From assembly GCF_003003095.1 (NCBI RefSeq), contig NZ_PVTT01000001.1:744001-808000 (forward strand): a stretch of 64,000 bases of DNA, read 5' to 3'. The position numbers and the translations under genes are program-made. The stretch is from Hasllibacter halocynthiae (lineage in GTDB: Bacteria > Pseudomonadota > Alphaproteobacteria > Rhodobacterales > Rhodobacteraceae). Positions 1 through 9,028 of the stretch are shown here, in pieces. Under the pieces are notes generated by a model. That model saw only the letters and a program-made list of their open reading frames with translations. It searched no databases and was not told the DNA's origin. Positions within the stretch are counted from its first letter, which is position 1; every line of letters begins with the position of its first letter.

Positions 1-2
1 AC

Positions 3-1202
3 ATGGCCACCGCCGCCGCCGCCGGGCGCGCCGCGCCGGGACCCGGCCAGATCGAGTTCATCGCCCTCATGGCGATGCTCGCGGCGACGGTCGCCTTCTC
101 CATCGATGCGGTGCTGCCGGCGCTCGGCGACATCGCGGAGGAGATGTCGCCGGACGCGCCGAACCTCGCGCAGTTCGTGCTCACGGCATTCGTTCTCGGG
201 ATGGGCGCGGGCACCTTCCTAGCCGGCCCCTTGTCGGACGCGATCGGGCGCCGGCCGACGGTCGCCCTGGGCGCGGCGCTCTATTGTGCGGGGGCGGGCT
301 GGGGCTTCTTCGCGCAGACGCTGGAGGGGCTCCTCCTCGCGCGGCTGATCCAGGGGATCGGCGCGGCAGGTCCGCGCGTCACCATGCTCGCCATAGTGCG
401 CGACCGGCATTCGGGGCCCGAGATGGCGCGCATCATGTCGTTCGTGATGACGGTCTTCGCGCTGGTGCCCGCGGTCGCGCCCCTCCTCGGGGCGGGCATC
501 ATCGCCGTCACGGGCTGGCGGGGCGTGTTCGGGGCGTTCCTGGTCTTCTCGGCGATCTCGGTCGGCTGGCTCTGGCTGCGCCTCCCCGAAAGCCTGCCGC
601 CGCCGCGCCGCCGTCCGATCCGGCCCGCGCTTCTGATGGCGGCCCTGCGCGAGACGCTGTCGAACCCCCGCGTCCGGCGCGCGATCATCGTGCAGATGCT
701 GGCCTTCGCGGCGCTGTTCGCCACGCTGTCCTCGCTGCCTTACGTCTTCGAGGAACCCTACGGCCGCGGGGCGTCGCTGGCCCTCTGGTTCGCTGCCCTG
801 GCGGTCCTCTCCGCCGGGGGCAGCCTTCTGAACGCGCGCCTCGTGGGACGCCTGCCCCTGGGGTGGATCGTGACGGGAACAATGGCCGTCCTGGCGGTCC
901 TGTCCTTCTTGGCGGCGGCGCTGGCGTCGGCAGGCGCCCTGCCCTTCCCGGCCTTCTGGCTCTGGGGGGTGTCGGTCTTCTTCATGGCCGGCCTCGTCAT
1001 GGGCAACGTCAACACCATCGCGCTCGAGCCGCTGCCGCACGTCGCCGGCCTCGCCACTTCGGTGGTGGCCTCGCTGGCGACCGTCGGGGCCGTCGCCCTC
1101 GCCGCGCCCGTGGGCCTTCTCTACGATGGGACGCCCGTGCCGCTGACCCTCGGGGTCGGCGCGATGGCGGGCGCCGGGGCGTGGCTGGCGCGGCGGCTCT
1201 AG
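3..1202 (+). CDS. MFS multidrug efflux transporter, Bcr/CflA type
   Basis: This is an inner-membrane proton-driven exporter of the major facilitator superfamily, with about 12 hydrophobic segments over 399 residues, the usual length for drug/H+ antiporters of the Bcr/CflA group. The first helix (residues about 18-40, with IDAVLPAL) matches the start of Bcr/CflA proteins, and a motif A loop (GPLSDAIGRRP, about residues 75-85) links helices 2 and 3. The ATG lies only two bases into the window, so upstream signals are missing and the true start could lie further upstream. The TAG stop is 3 nt from the stop of the convergent antiporter gene. The substrate cannot be predicted; chloramphenicol, bicyclomycin or sulfonamides are known substrates in the family. 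Confidence 0.85.
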   Translation: MATAAAAGRAAPGPGQIEFIALMAMLAATVAFSIDAVLPALGDIAEEMSPDAPNLAQFVLTAFVLGMGAGTFLAGPLSDAIGRRPTVALGAALYCAGAGWGFFAQTLEGLLLARLIQGIGAAGPRVTMLAIVRDRHSGPEMARIMSFVMTVFALVPAVAPLLGAGIIAVTGWRGVFGAFLVFSAISVGWLWLRLPESLPPPRRRPIRPALLMAALRETLSNPRVRRAIIVQMLAFAALFATLSSLPYVFEEPYGRGASLALWFAALAVLSAGGSLLNARLVGRLPLGWIVTGTMAVLAVLSFLAAALASAGALPFPAFWLWGVSVFFMAGLVMGNVNTIALEPLPHVAGLATSVVASLATVGAVALAAPVGLLYDGTPVPLTLGVGAMAGAGAWLARRL

Positions 1203-1205
1203 CGG

Positions 1206-2531
1206 CTATGCGGCGGCATCGGGTCGGGTCTGGGCGACGCTCTCGTTCGGATGATCCTCGCTGTCCTCCTCCTCGTCGGGTCCGACGATGAAGTTCGCCA
1301 TGAAGCCGTGGATGCCGATGGAGGCGAAGATCACAATCGCGGCGATGCGCCAAACCGCGTCGATACTCTCGAACTCGGCGTGGTTCTGCGCGTAGGCGAT
1401 GTAGAAGACGGAGCCCATGCCGCGTACGCCGAAGAAGGCGACCTTGTATCTCTCGAGGTTCTGGCAATCGACGCGCAGCAGCGAGAGAAGCCCCGCGGCG
1501 GGGCGGATGACGAAGATCAGAAGCGCGGCGAAGAGAATCTCGGCCAACGTCACCCCGGCCATGCCCCCGGCGTAGAGGAACGTGCCGAACCAGAGGAGGA
1601 GGAACGCGAGGAGGATCGTCTCGAGCTGGTCCGATCCATGATGGACGAACCTTTGATAATCCTCGGAGGACGTGCCGCGCGTGTTCATCCGTCCCGCCCG
1701 GGCGGCGAAGAACACGGCGAGGAAGCCGTAACCGTCCACCGCCTCGACGAGGCCATAGGACAGCAGCGTCGCCGACAGCGCCGTCACGATGGCGTTCCAG
1801 GCCCCGTTGCGCGCATCGCCGACGGGCGACGTGACGACCCACGACACCGCGAATCCCACGAGAAAGCCGCCGATGCACCCGACCGCGACGCGGTAGAAGA
1901 GGTCGAAGGTCAGCCACTGGGTCCAGAACCATTCGGGCGCGCCGAGGGCGCCGTTCGCCATCCATCCGTAGCTGGCGACGCTGATGGCGAGGTAGATGAA
2001 TGGAAAGGCGAGCCCGTCGTTCATCCCGGCTTCGGCGGTCAGCGCGACTTCCATGGGCCGCTCGCCCTTGCCCGGCGGGGCGACCTGGACGGTGCGGGCC
2101 ATGACCGGATCGGTCGGCGCCAACGCCGCGGCAAGGAGGAGCGCGCCGGCCAAGGGCAGGCCCAGCCACGCGACCCCGGCGAAAGCCGTCGCCGCGATGG
2201 TCAGCGGCATCGCGACCAGCAGCAGCATGAAGGCGGACTTCCAGTTCCGCCAGTTCATGGGCGTGTCGATGGCGAGCCCCGCACCGGCGAGCGAGATGAT
2301 CACGATCAACTCGGAGATATGCTCGATCGCCGCGCTCTCCCAGGCGCCGTCGCGGGGGTCGATCATGGGAAATCCCAGCGCCGCGACCGCGATCCCGCCG
2401 AGGATGTAGAAGAACGGAATGTTGACGAGGCGGTACTTCCCGAGCGCGGTCTGGAAGGTCAGCCCGAGCAGCGCGAGCCCCAGCACGCCGTAGATCAGGT
2501 CGCGCATGTCGATGGTCGGCCAGTCGAGCAA
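1206..2531 (-). CDS. Cation/proton antiporter, CPA1 type
   Basis: This is a membrane antiporter of about 441 residues with 11-13 hydrophobic segments that exchanges Na+ or K+ for H+. The motif LAPTDPVMA (about residues 140-148) and the paired Asn-Asp of GMNDGLAFPF (about 170-180) are typical of the transport core of CPA1/NhaP-like electroneutral exchangers. The proposed start is TTG (reading MLDWPTID), chosen because a GGGGGA Shine-Dalgarno lies about 7 nt before it. An ATG eight codons downstream (MRDLIYG) has no visible ribosome site. The C-terminal tail is short and acidic, without a recognisable RCK domain. The exchanged ion is inferred from family membership only. Confidence 0.82.
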   Translation of the reverse strand: MLDWPTIDMRDLIYGVLGLALLGLTFQTALGKYRLVNIPFFYILGGIAVAALGFPMIDPRDGAWESAAIEHISELIVIISLAGAGLAIDTPMNWRNWKSAFMLLLVAMPLTIAATAFAGVAWLGLPLAGALLLAAALAPTDPVMARTVQVAPPGKGERPMEVALTAEAGMNDGLAFPFIYLAISVASYGWMANGALGAPEWFWTQWLTFDLFYRVAVGCIGGFLVGFAVSWVVTSPVGDARNGAWNAIVTALSATLLSYGLVEAVDGYGFLAVFFAARAGRMNTRGTSSEDYQRFVHHGSDQLETILLAFLLLWFGTFLYAGGMAGVTLAEILFAALLIFVIRPAAGLLSLLRVDCQNLERYKVAFFGVRGMGSVFYIAYAQNHAEFESIDAVWRIAAIVIFASIGIHGFMANFIVGPDEEEDSEDHPNESVAQTRPDAAA

Positions 2532-2717
2532 GCGAAGTCCCCCGTTCGGCGTTCAACCGGCGGGGACCGGAGCGGTTCCCGTCAACAGTGGCGGGGCTGA
2601 CGCCAGAGGTCCGCAAGGACGACGGCGGGTATTACGGCTGCGAGTCATTCGGAAGTCGCGTGCATGGGTCCCGCCGAATACGGGCGCCGGCACGCGATCC
2701 AAGCGAGGAGGCGCGCG

Positions 2718-2891
2718 ATGCCACAAGGAACACCGCCGGTCTTTCGATGGGGGTCATTGAAGATCGCCGATCACCGAACCCTGGTAATCGTTTGCGTGAC
2801 CCTGGTCGCCATCGTGTTCTTTGTTACCGAAGTGCCGTCGTTGCGGATCGTTTGGAAGGAGTTGTCGGCGTTCTTCCCAAGGACGAATTAA
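2718..2891 (+). CDS. Small single-pass membrane protein of unknown function
   Basis: This is a 57-residue reading frame with a good GAGGAG Shine-Dalgarno (2705-2710) placed 7 nt before the ATG. The product has a polar N-terminus (MPQGTPPVFRWGSLK), one hydrophobic helix (residues about 21-37, rich in V, I, F and C) and a short amphipathic tail ending in PRTN. It ends 15 nt from the stop of the convergent mfd gene. I recognise no family. The ribosome site and the membrane segment argue for a real gene, but the length gives limited statistical support. Confidence 0.5.
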   Translation: MPQGTPPVFRWGSLKIADHRTLVIVCVTLVAIVFFVTEVPSLRIVWKELSAFFPRTN

Positions 2892-2906
2892 CCGCCGTTC
2901 CCCCGC

Positions 2907-5900
2907 CTACTCCGCCGCCACCTTCTGCTTCGCGTCGCGGACCTTCTCGGCCAGGTCGCGGGCGATGGCGAAGGCGCCCTTGATCTTGTCGGCCGTCCGC
3001 GCCCAGTCGCGCAGCACCACGATCTTGTTGTCCTTCACCTTCGCCTGCCCCTTCTCGGCGGCGACGAACTCCACCAACCCCTCGGGGGAGGCGAACTTGT
3101 CGCCGTGGAAGCGGATCGTCGCGCCCTTGGGCCCCGCGTCGAGTTGCGCGATCCCGGCGCGCTTGCACATCGCCTTGATCCGCACGACCAGCATCAGCGT
3201 GTTCACCTCCTTGGGCAGGGGGCCGAAACGGTCGATCAGCTCCGCCGCGAACCCCTCCAGCTCGACCTTCGTGGTCAGCGAGGACAGCCGCCGGTAGAGG
3301 CCGAGGCGCACGTCGAGGTCCGGCACGTAGTCCTCGGGAATCATGACGGGAACGCCGAGGTTGATCTGCGGCGACCAGTCCCCCTCCAGGTCGGCGGGCC
3401 CGGCCATCTCGCCGCGCTTGAGCTTGGCGATCGCCTCCTCCAGCATCGACTGGTAGAGTTCGTACCCGACCTCGTTGATCTGGCCCGACTGCTCCTCGCC
3501 GATCAGGTTGCCCGCGCCGCGGATGTCGAGGTCCTGCGAAGCCAGCGTGAACCCGGCCCCCAGCGAATCCAGCGTTCCCAGAACCTTCAGCCGCTTCTCG
3601 GCCGCGGGGGTCAGCTTCTGGCGGGGCTTCGTCGTCATGTAGGCGTAGGCCCGCACCTTGGACCGTCCCACCCGCCCCCGGATCTGGTAGAGCTGCGCCA
3701 ACCCGAACATGTCCGCGCGGTGCACGATCATCGTGTTGGCCGCCGGGATGTCGAGGCCGGCCTCGACGATGGTGGTGGCCAGAAGCACGTCGTACTTGCC
3801 GTCGTAGAAGGCGTTCATCCGGTCGTCGAGCTCGCCCGCCGCCATCTGGCCATGCGCTGTCACGAACGTGATCTCGGGCACCTGCTCGCGCAGGAACTCC
3901 TCGATCTCGGCGATGCCGGCGACGCGGGGGACGACGAAGAAGGACTGCCCGCCGCGGTAATGCTCGCGCAAGAGCGCCTCGCGGATGGTGACGGCGTCGA
4001 ACTCGGACACGTAGGTTCGGATCGACAGGCGGTCGACGGGCGGCGTGGCGATCAGCGAGAGGTCCCGCACCCCCGTCAGCGACATCTGCAGGGTGCGGGG
4101 GATCGGCGTCGCGGTCATCGTCAGCACGTGGATGTCGGAGCGCAGCTCCTTCAGGCGCTCCTTGTGCTGGACGCCGAAGCGCTGCTCCTCGTCGATGACG
4201 AGGAGGCCGAGGTCCTTGAAGCGCACCGCCTTCGCCAGGAGCGCATGGGTGCCTACCACGATGTCCACCGTGCCGTCGGCGATGCCCTTGCGGGTCTTCG
4301 CCGCCTCCTTGGCCGGGACGAACCGCGAGAGGGCGCGCACCTCGACGGGAAAGCCGCGGAACCGCTCCTTGAAGCTCTGGGCGTGCTGGCGGGCCAGCAG
4401 AGTCGTGGGCGCGATCACCGCGACCTGGCGGCCGGACATGGCGGCGACGAAGGCCGCCCGCATCGCCACCTCGGTCTTGCCGAAGCCGACGTCGCCGCAG
4501 ATCAGCCGGTCCATGGGGGTGCCGGAGGCCATGTCGTTCACGACGTCCTCGATGGCCGAAAGCTGATCGTCCGTCTCGCTGTAGGGAAAGCGCGCGCAGA
4601 ACGCGTCCCACATGCCGGCAGGCGGCTCCATGATGGGCGCGCGGCGCAGCAGACGCTCGGCCGCGACGCGGATCAGGCGGTCGGCGACGAGGCGGATCCG
4701 CTCCTGCATGCGGGCCTTGCGGGCCTGCCACGCGCCGCCGCCCAGCTTGTCGAGCAGCCCCTCCTCGTGCCCGTAGCGCGACAGGAGCTCGACGTTCTCG
4801 ACCGGCAGGTAGAGCTTCGCGCCCTCCGCGTACTCGAGGTGCAGCATCTCGTGCGCCGCGCCGAGGGCCTGGACGACCTCCAGCCCCTGATAGCGCCCGA
4901 TCCCGTGGTCGACGTGGACGACGAGGTCCCCGGGGGAGAGGGCCTGCGCCTCCGTGATGACGTTCTCGGCCCTCTTGCGGCGCTTGGGGCGGCGGATCAG
5001 CCGCTCGCCCAGGACGTCCTGCTCGGAGATGACGGTGAGGTCCGGCGCCTCGAACCCCGCCTCCAGCGGCCAGACCGCGAGGTTGAGGCCCGAGGAGAGG
5101 TCCCGCACGTCGTCCACGAGGGTGGCGTTCCCCTGCCCCTCGTCCTCCAGGAGGCCCTGGAGCCGCTCGCGCGCGCCCTTCGAGTAGGAGGCGACCACAA
5201 CGGGCCCCTCGTTCCGCCGCTCGGCGATGTGGTCGGCCAGCGTGCCGAAGAGCGACAGCTCGACCTGCTGGCGCTCGGGGGCGAAGTTGCGGCCGATCCG
5301 CCCCCCGGCGTCCACGACCCCCGGCCCCGGCGCCTGCGCCAGCGGGTGGAAGCGGACGACGCGGTGCCCGGCCAGGGCCGCGTCCCAGGCCGCGTCGTCG
5401 AGATAGAGCGCGCCGGGCGCGACAGGCTTGTAGACGGTGCCCATGCGCGCCTTCGAGCGCATCGCCTCGCGGCGGGAATCGTAGGCGTCGACGAGGCCCT
5501 CCCAGCGCGCGGCGCGAGCCGCGTCCGTCTGGTCGTCGAGGCAGGCCACGCAGCCGGGGAGGTAGTCGAAGATCGTCTCCAGCCGCTCGTGGAAGAAGGG
5601 CAGCCAGTGCTCCATCCCCGTCTGCTTGCGGCCCGCGCTGACGGCCTCGTAGAGCGGATCGTCCGTGCCGGCGGCCCCGAACTCGATCCGGTAGGCCTGG
5701 CGGAAGCGGGTGATCGCGGCGTCGTCCAGGATGATCTCGGACACGGGCGCGAGGTCGAGGCCGCGCACCTTGTCGGTCGTCCGCTGCGTCGCCGGATCGA
5801 AGCGCCGCGCCTCGTCGAGGACGTCCCCGAAGAGGTCGAGGCGCACGGGCTGCGCGTGGCCCGGCGGCCAGACGTCGATGATGCCGCCCCGGACGGAGTA

Positions 5901-6362
5901 ATCCCCCGGCTCGACCACCGTGGGGGCCTGGACGTAGCCCATGCGGGCGAGGAAGTCGCGGAGGCGCCGCTCGTCGATCTGCTTGCCGACCGTCGCCGTG
6001 AACGACGCGCTTCGCACCGTGTCCCGCGGCGGGATCCGCTGCGTCGCGGCCGCCAGCGTGGTCAAGAGGACGAAGGGCCCCCGCATCCCGTCCGCGAGGG
6101 CGGCCAGGGTGGCCATCCGCGCGGCGGAGACGTCCGCGTTCGGGCTGACCCTGTCGTAGGGCAGGCAGTCCCAGGCCGGGAAGTCGAGCACGGGCAGCCC
6201 CGGCGCGAAGAAGCGCAGCGCGGCGCGCGTGGCCTCCATCCGGGCGCCGTCGCGGGCGACGTGCACGACCGCGCCGCCCGCCTTCTCGGCCTCGCGCGCG
6301 ATCAGCCGGGCGTCGAAGCCCTCCGGCGCGCCGCCGACCACCACATCGGTCATATCCACCAT
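2907..6362 (-). CDS. mfd: Transcription-repair coupling factor Mfd
   Basis: Mfd binds RNA polymerase stalled at DNA damage, pushes it off the template and recruits UvrA for nucleotide excision repair. At 1151 residues it is full length. It shows an N-terminal UvrB-like domain, the CarD-type RNA polymerase interaction domain (LSPGDLVVHVDHGIGRY, about residue 480), a superfamily 2 translocase with Walker A GDVGFGKTE (about 620) and a DEEQRFG box, the helicase C lobe (IVEAGLDIPAANTMI) with QIRGRVGRS, and the C-terminal TRCF domain. A near-consensus promoter sits 7 nt before the ATG, so the mRNA may be leaderless. The gene is downstream of a small membrane-protein gene on the same strand. Confidence 0.97.
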   Translation of the reverse strand: MVDMTDVVVGGAPEGFDARLIAREAEKAGGAVVHVARDGARMEATRAALRFFAPGLPVLDFPAWDCLPYDRVSPNADVSAARMATLAALADGMRGPFVLLTTLAAATQRIPPRDTVRSASFTATVGKQIDERRLRDFLARMGYVQAPTVVEPGDYSVRGGIIDVWPPGHAQPVRLDLFGDVLDEARRFDPATQRTTDKVRGLDLAPVSEIILDDAAITRFRQAYRIEFGAAGTDDPLYEAVSAGRKQTGMEHWLPFFHERLETIFDYLPGCVACLDDQTDAARAARWEGLVDAYDSRREAMRSKARMGTVYKPVAPGALYLDDAAWDAALAGHRVVRFHPLAQAPGPGVVDAGGRIGRNFAPERQQVELSLFGTLADHIAERRNEGPVVVASYSKGARERLQGLLEDEGQGNATLVDDVRDLSSGLNLAVWPLEAGFEAPDLTVISEQDVLGERLIRRPKRRKRAENVITEAQALSPGDLVVHVDHGIGRYQGLEVVQALGAAHEMLHLEYAEGAKLYLPVENVELLSRYGHEEGLLDKLGGGAWQARKARMQERIRLVADRLIRVAAERLLRRAPIMEPPAGMWDAFCARFPYSETDDQLSAIEDVVNDMASGTPMDRLICGDVGFGKTEVAMRAAFVAAMSGRQVAVIAPTTLLARQHAQSFKERFRGFPVEVRALSRFVPAKEAAKTRKGIADGTVDIVVGTHALLAKAVRFKDLGLLVIDEEQRFGVQHKERLKELRSDIHVLTMTATPIPRTLQMSLTGVRDLSLIATPPVDRLSIRTYVSEFDAVTIREALLREHYRGGQSFFVVPRVAGIAEIEEFLREQVPEITFVTAHGQMAAGELDDRMNAFYDGKYDVLLATTIVEAGLDIPAANTMIVHRADMFGLAQLYQIRGRVGRSKVRAYAYMTTKPRQKLTPAAEKRLKVLGTLDSLGAGFTLASQDLDIRGAGNLIGEEQSGQINEVGYELYQSMLEEAIAKLKRGEMAGPADLEGDWSPQINLGVPVMIPEDYVPDLDVRLGLYRRLSSLTTKVELEGFAAELIDRFGPLPKEVNTLMLVVRIKAMCKRAGIAQLDAGPKGATIRFHGDKFASPEGLVEFVAAEKGQAKVKDNKIVVLRDWARTADKIKGAFAIARDLAEKVRDAKQKVAAE

Positions 6363-6369
6363 GCGCTGC

Positions 6370-6397
6370 GACCTACGATCCGCCGCGGGGCTGTCAA
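6370..6397 (-). promoter_or_regulatory. Promoter of mfd, predicting a near-leaderless mRNA
   Basis: On the minus strand a perfect -35 TTGACA (6392-6397) is followed by a 16-nt spacer and a -10 TAGGTC (6370-6375). Only 7 nt separate the -10 from the mfd ATG, so transcription should begin at or one base before the start codon. There is no Shine-Dalgarno in between. Confidence 0.65.
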
Positions 6398-6398
6398 C

Positions 6399-6926
6399 CT
6401 AGCCCCAGGCCCCGATCGCGAGGTTCTGATACATTCCGAACATCGCGGTGACGAAGATCGAGGCCATCCCGATCGCCTGGACCGTCCGGCGGTGGTGCAG
6501 CAGGTGCCGGTAGAGCACCTCGCCCACGGCCTGCTCGTTCGCGATGCGGTGCGCGCGGTTCACGGCCAGGACCCCGACGGCGGCGCCCGGCGCCGCGATG
6601 AAGAAGACGGCCTGGGCGAACTCGACCCCGTACCAAAAGGCGAGGATGGCCAGCAGCGTCATGGCGAAGGCCGCGAACCAGAGCGCCAGCAGCCCCGAGA
6701 CCCTGCCGATCATCAGGAGCCGGTTCACGTTGACCCGCACGAGGTCCTGCACGTCCGCCGCCATCCGCTCTTCCCCGCCGCGGCGGGCCCGCTGGATCAT
6801 GTCCCACGGCACCCCGAGCACGTAGTAGGAGAGCGAGGACCAGAACACGGCCAGCCCGATCCAGTACCAGAGGTTGGAGAAGGAGCGCATGTCGATCACC
6901 TCGAACACGCGGGCGTAGAAATCCAA
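6399..6926 (-). CDS. Conserved Rhodobacterales membrane protein, often labelled component of SufBCD complex
   Basis: This is a membrane protein of 175 residues. The N-terminus reads DFYARVFEVIDMRSFSNLWYW and is followed by about four hydrophobic segments. From memory, proteins with this N-terminus in Roseobacter genomes are annotated 'component of SufBCD complex'; nothing in the sequence shows a role in Fe-S assembly, and no suf genes are nearby. The start is set at TTG (6924-6926) because a GGAGG ribosome site lies 8 nt before it and relatives begin at this DFY residue. An upstream ATG at 6986 would add 20 unconserved residues. The gene is divergent from hemB and 36 nt upstream of mfd. Biochemical function is unknown. 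Confidence 0.75.
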   Translation of the reverse strand: MDFYARVFEVIDMRSFSNLWYWIGLAVFWSSLSYYVLGVPWDMIQRARRGGEERMAADVQDLVRVNVNRLLMIGRVSGLLALWFAAFAMTLLAILAFWYGVEFAQAVFFIAAPGAAVGVLAVNRAHRIANEQAVGEVLYRHLLHHRRTVQAIGMASIFVTAMFGMYQNLAIGAWG

Positions 6927-7081
6927 TTCGTCGTCCTCCGCCTGGCCGGGGCCTTCTAGCGGCCGGCTCGTCGGGGGGTCCAGCACGGTTGCGGGGGTCG
7001 CCGGGCCATGGAAGACACGTCGGGCGCCGGACCGTGACCTTTATGCCGCGCCCCGACCGGCAGGGGCCCCGAGACACGCCG

Positions 7082-8095
7082 ATGCGCCCGACGATCGCAC
7101 CCTTCCCCCTCGCCCGGCCCCGCCGCCGCCGCCGCACGCCCGCCCTCCGGGCCATGGTCCGCGAGCACGCCCTGACGCCCTCGGACCTGATCTGGCCGAT
7201 CTTCGTCACCGAAGGCGAGGACCGCGAGGACGAGGTCGCGTCGATGCCCGGCGTCACCCGCCGGACCGTGGACCGCGCCGTCGCCGCCGCGCAGGAGGCG
7301 CGGGACCTCGGCATCCCCTGCCTCTGCGTCTTCCCGCATGTCGACCCGTCGCTGAAATCCGCCGCGTGCGAGGAGGCTTGGTCGCCCGACAGCCTGTCCA
7401 ACCGCGCCTTCCGCGCGATCAAGGCCGCGGTGCCGGAGGTGGCGCTGATGTCGGACGTCGCGCTCGACCCGTACAACGTCGCGGGCCATGACGGCCTCGT
7501 GCGGGACGGCCGTGTCCTCAACGACGAGAGCGTCGAGGCCCTCGTGCGGATGGCCGTGAGCCAGGCCGAGGCGGGGGCCGACATCCTCGGCCCGTCGGAC
7601 ATGATGGACGGCCGGGTCGGCGCGATCCGCGCCGCCCTGGAGGAAGGGGGGCACAGCGACACGGCCATCCTCGCCTACTCGGCCAAGTACGCATCGGCGT
7701 TCTACGGCCCGTTCCGCGACGCGGTCGGCGCCTCGGGCGCGCTGGCGGGATCGACCGCCGGGGAAGGCAAGCAGACCTACCAGATGGACCCCGCCAATAC
7801 CGAGGAGGCGCTGCGCATGATCGAGCGCGACCTCTCGGAGGGCGCCGATATGGTGATGGTGAAGCCCGGGATGCCCTATCTCGACATCGTCCGGCGGGTG
7901 CACGAGGCGTTCGCGGTGCCGACCTTCGCCTACCAGGTCTCGGGCGAGTACGCGATGATCGCGGCCGCGGCCGCGAACGGCTGGCTCGATCGCGACGAGG
8001 CCGTCCTGGAATCGCTGATCGCCTTCAAGCGCGCGGGCTGCGACGGGGTGCTGAGCTATTTCGCGCCGGAGGCCGCCCGCGCCCTGTCGCGCTGA
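7082..8095 (+). CDS. hemB: Delta-aminolevulinic acid dehydratase (porphobilinogen synthase)
   Basis: HemB condenses two 5-aminolevulinate molecules into porphobilinogen, the second common step of haem and bacteriochlorophyll synthesis, in the cytosol. The 337 residues carry both active-site lysines: K202 in YSAKYASAFYGP and the Schiff-base lysine K261 in MVKPGMPYLD. The metal loop reads DVALDPYNVAGHDG with Asp where zinc enzymes have Cys, so this is the zinc-independent, probably magnesium-stimulated form known from alphaproteobacteria. The start MRPTIAPFP was chosen from the conserved N-terminus of alphaproteobacterial enzymes; the frame is open 31 codons further upstream but without conservation. 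The gene is divergent from the TTG-start membrane-protein gene. Confidence 0.96.
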   Translation: MRPTIAPFPLARPRRRRRTPALRAMVREHALTPSDLIWPIFVTEGEDREDEVASMPGVTRRTVDRAVAAAQEARDLGIPCLCVFPHVDPSLKSAACEEAWSPDSLSNRAFRAIKAAVPEVALMSDVALDPYNVAGHDGLVRDGRVLNDESVEALVRMAVSQAEAGADILGPSDMMDGRVGAIRAALEEGGHSDTAILAYSAKYASAFYGPFRDAVGASGALAGSTAGEGKQTYQMDPANTEEALRMIERDLSEGADMVMVKPGMPYLDIVRRVHEAFAVPTFAYQVSGEYAMIAAAAANGWLDRDEAVLESLIAFKRAGCDGVLSYFAPEAARALSR

Positions 8096-8129
8096 TGTGC
8101 CACTCGGGGCCCCTCGCCCCCTCAGGCGG

Positions 8130-8159
8130 GTGACGGCGCCCGTCGCCGCGGTCTAGTCT
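8130..8159 (+). promoter_or_regulatory. Possible promoter of the SYLF lipoprotein gene
   Basis: GTGACG (8130-8135), an 18-nt spacer and TAGTCT (8154-8159) resemble a sigma-70 promoter about 55 nt before the start codon. The match is moderate and rests on eye inspection alone. Confidence 0.35.
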
Positions 8160-8214
8160 GCGGCAAGCGGCCCGGAAGCGGCCGTGCCGGCGGCATTGAG
8201 CGGGGGCGGAACCC

Positions 8215-8775
8215 ATGAGCAGACACATGAACAGGCGCGCCCTCCTGGGCGGCGGCGCGGGCGTGCTGGCCCTGGCCGGCTGCGGCAACGGCGTCGGCGC
8301 GGGGGGGGCGGCGCTGATCGACGCGCGGGTCCAGGCGACGCAGAGCTTCCTGCAGCAGAACTACGCCTCGGCGCGCGACCTGCAGGCGCGGGCCGTGGGG
8401 CAGCTGGTGATGCCCCTCATAACCGAGGCGGGGTTCTTCGCGGGCGGCGCATACGGTCGTGGCGCCCTCGTCGTGAACGGGGTGACGGTGGATTACTACA
8501 GCGCCACGCAGGCCAGCTTCGGGCTGCAAATCGGGGCGCAGCAATACGCGCACGTCCTCTACTTCATGACCGAGGAGGCGCTGCAGGAGTTCCGCACGTC
8601 GCCCGGCTGGGAGGCCGGCGCGGACGTGGAGTACGCGCTTAACGACAGGGGCGCGAATGCGGGGGCGACCTCGACCACGCTGCTGACGCCGGTGATCGGG
8701 ATCGTGTTCGGCCAGCAGGGCCTGCTGGCGGGCGCGAGCATCGAGGGCACGAAGTACACCCGCATCATCCCCTGA
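8215..8775 (+). CDS. Lipoprotein with SYLF (Ysc84/DUF500) lipid-binding domain
   Basis: This is a 186-residue exported lipoprotein. The N-terminus has two arginines, a hydrophobic stretch and a lipobox LAGC (cysteine at about residue 23), so it should be lipidated and held in the cell envelope. The mature part resembles the SYLF/Ysc84 domain: a helical opening (ARVQATQSFLQQNY), then a glycine-rich beta region with GGAYGRGALVVNG and a C-terminal FGQQGLLAGASIEGTKYTRI, the typical closing motif. SYLF domains bind phosphoinositides in eukaryotes; the bacterial role is unclear. ATG at 8227 is an alternative start. The 253 bases downstream hold no gene, only a 7-bp hairpin at 8822-8845. Confidence 0.8.
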   Translation: MSRHMNRRALLGGGAGVLALAGCGNGVGAGGAALIDARVQATQSFLQQNYASARDLQARAVGQLVMPLITEAGFFAGGAYGRGALVVNGVTVDYYSATQASFGLQIGAQQYAHVLYFMTEEALQEFRTSPGWEAGADVEYALNDRGANAGATSTTLLTPVIGIVFGQQGLLAGASIEGTKYTRIIP

Positions 8776-9028
8776 GGCGCGGGCCCGGACGATTTCCTTG
8801 CCGGCGTGAACCCGCCCTTAACCCGGCCCTGGCATCATGGCCGGGATGATTGCCGAATCGACATCGCGAAAGGGCCGGGCGGGCGCGGCGTTCCCAGCGG
8901 CGGGAGAGGTGCGCCCGGCCGCCCGGCCCGCCCGGGCCGATCGGACGCCGGGTGCGATGGCGGCCGTGCTTCTCGCGCGCCTTCTCGGGATCCTTGCGGG
9001 CGTCCTGCAGCGGATGGCCCGAGGGGCG

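Noticed and set aside
3105-6959. A very long open frame antisense to mfd
   Set aside because: Its product is compositionally arginine-, glutamate- and leucine-rich without domains. It mirrors the codon structure of mfd in GC-rich DNA, while mfd itself shows all family motifs.
8807-8823. Near CtrA box TGAA-N7-TTAACC
   Set aside because: It has a mismatch in one half and no gene start lies within reach on either strand; it follows the SYLF gene and precedes the end of a minus-strand gene.
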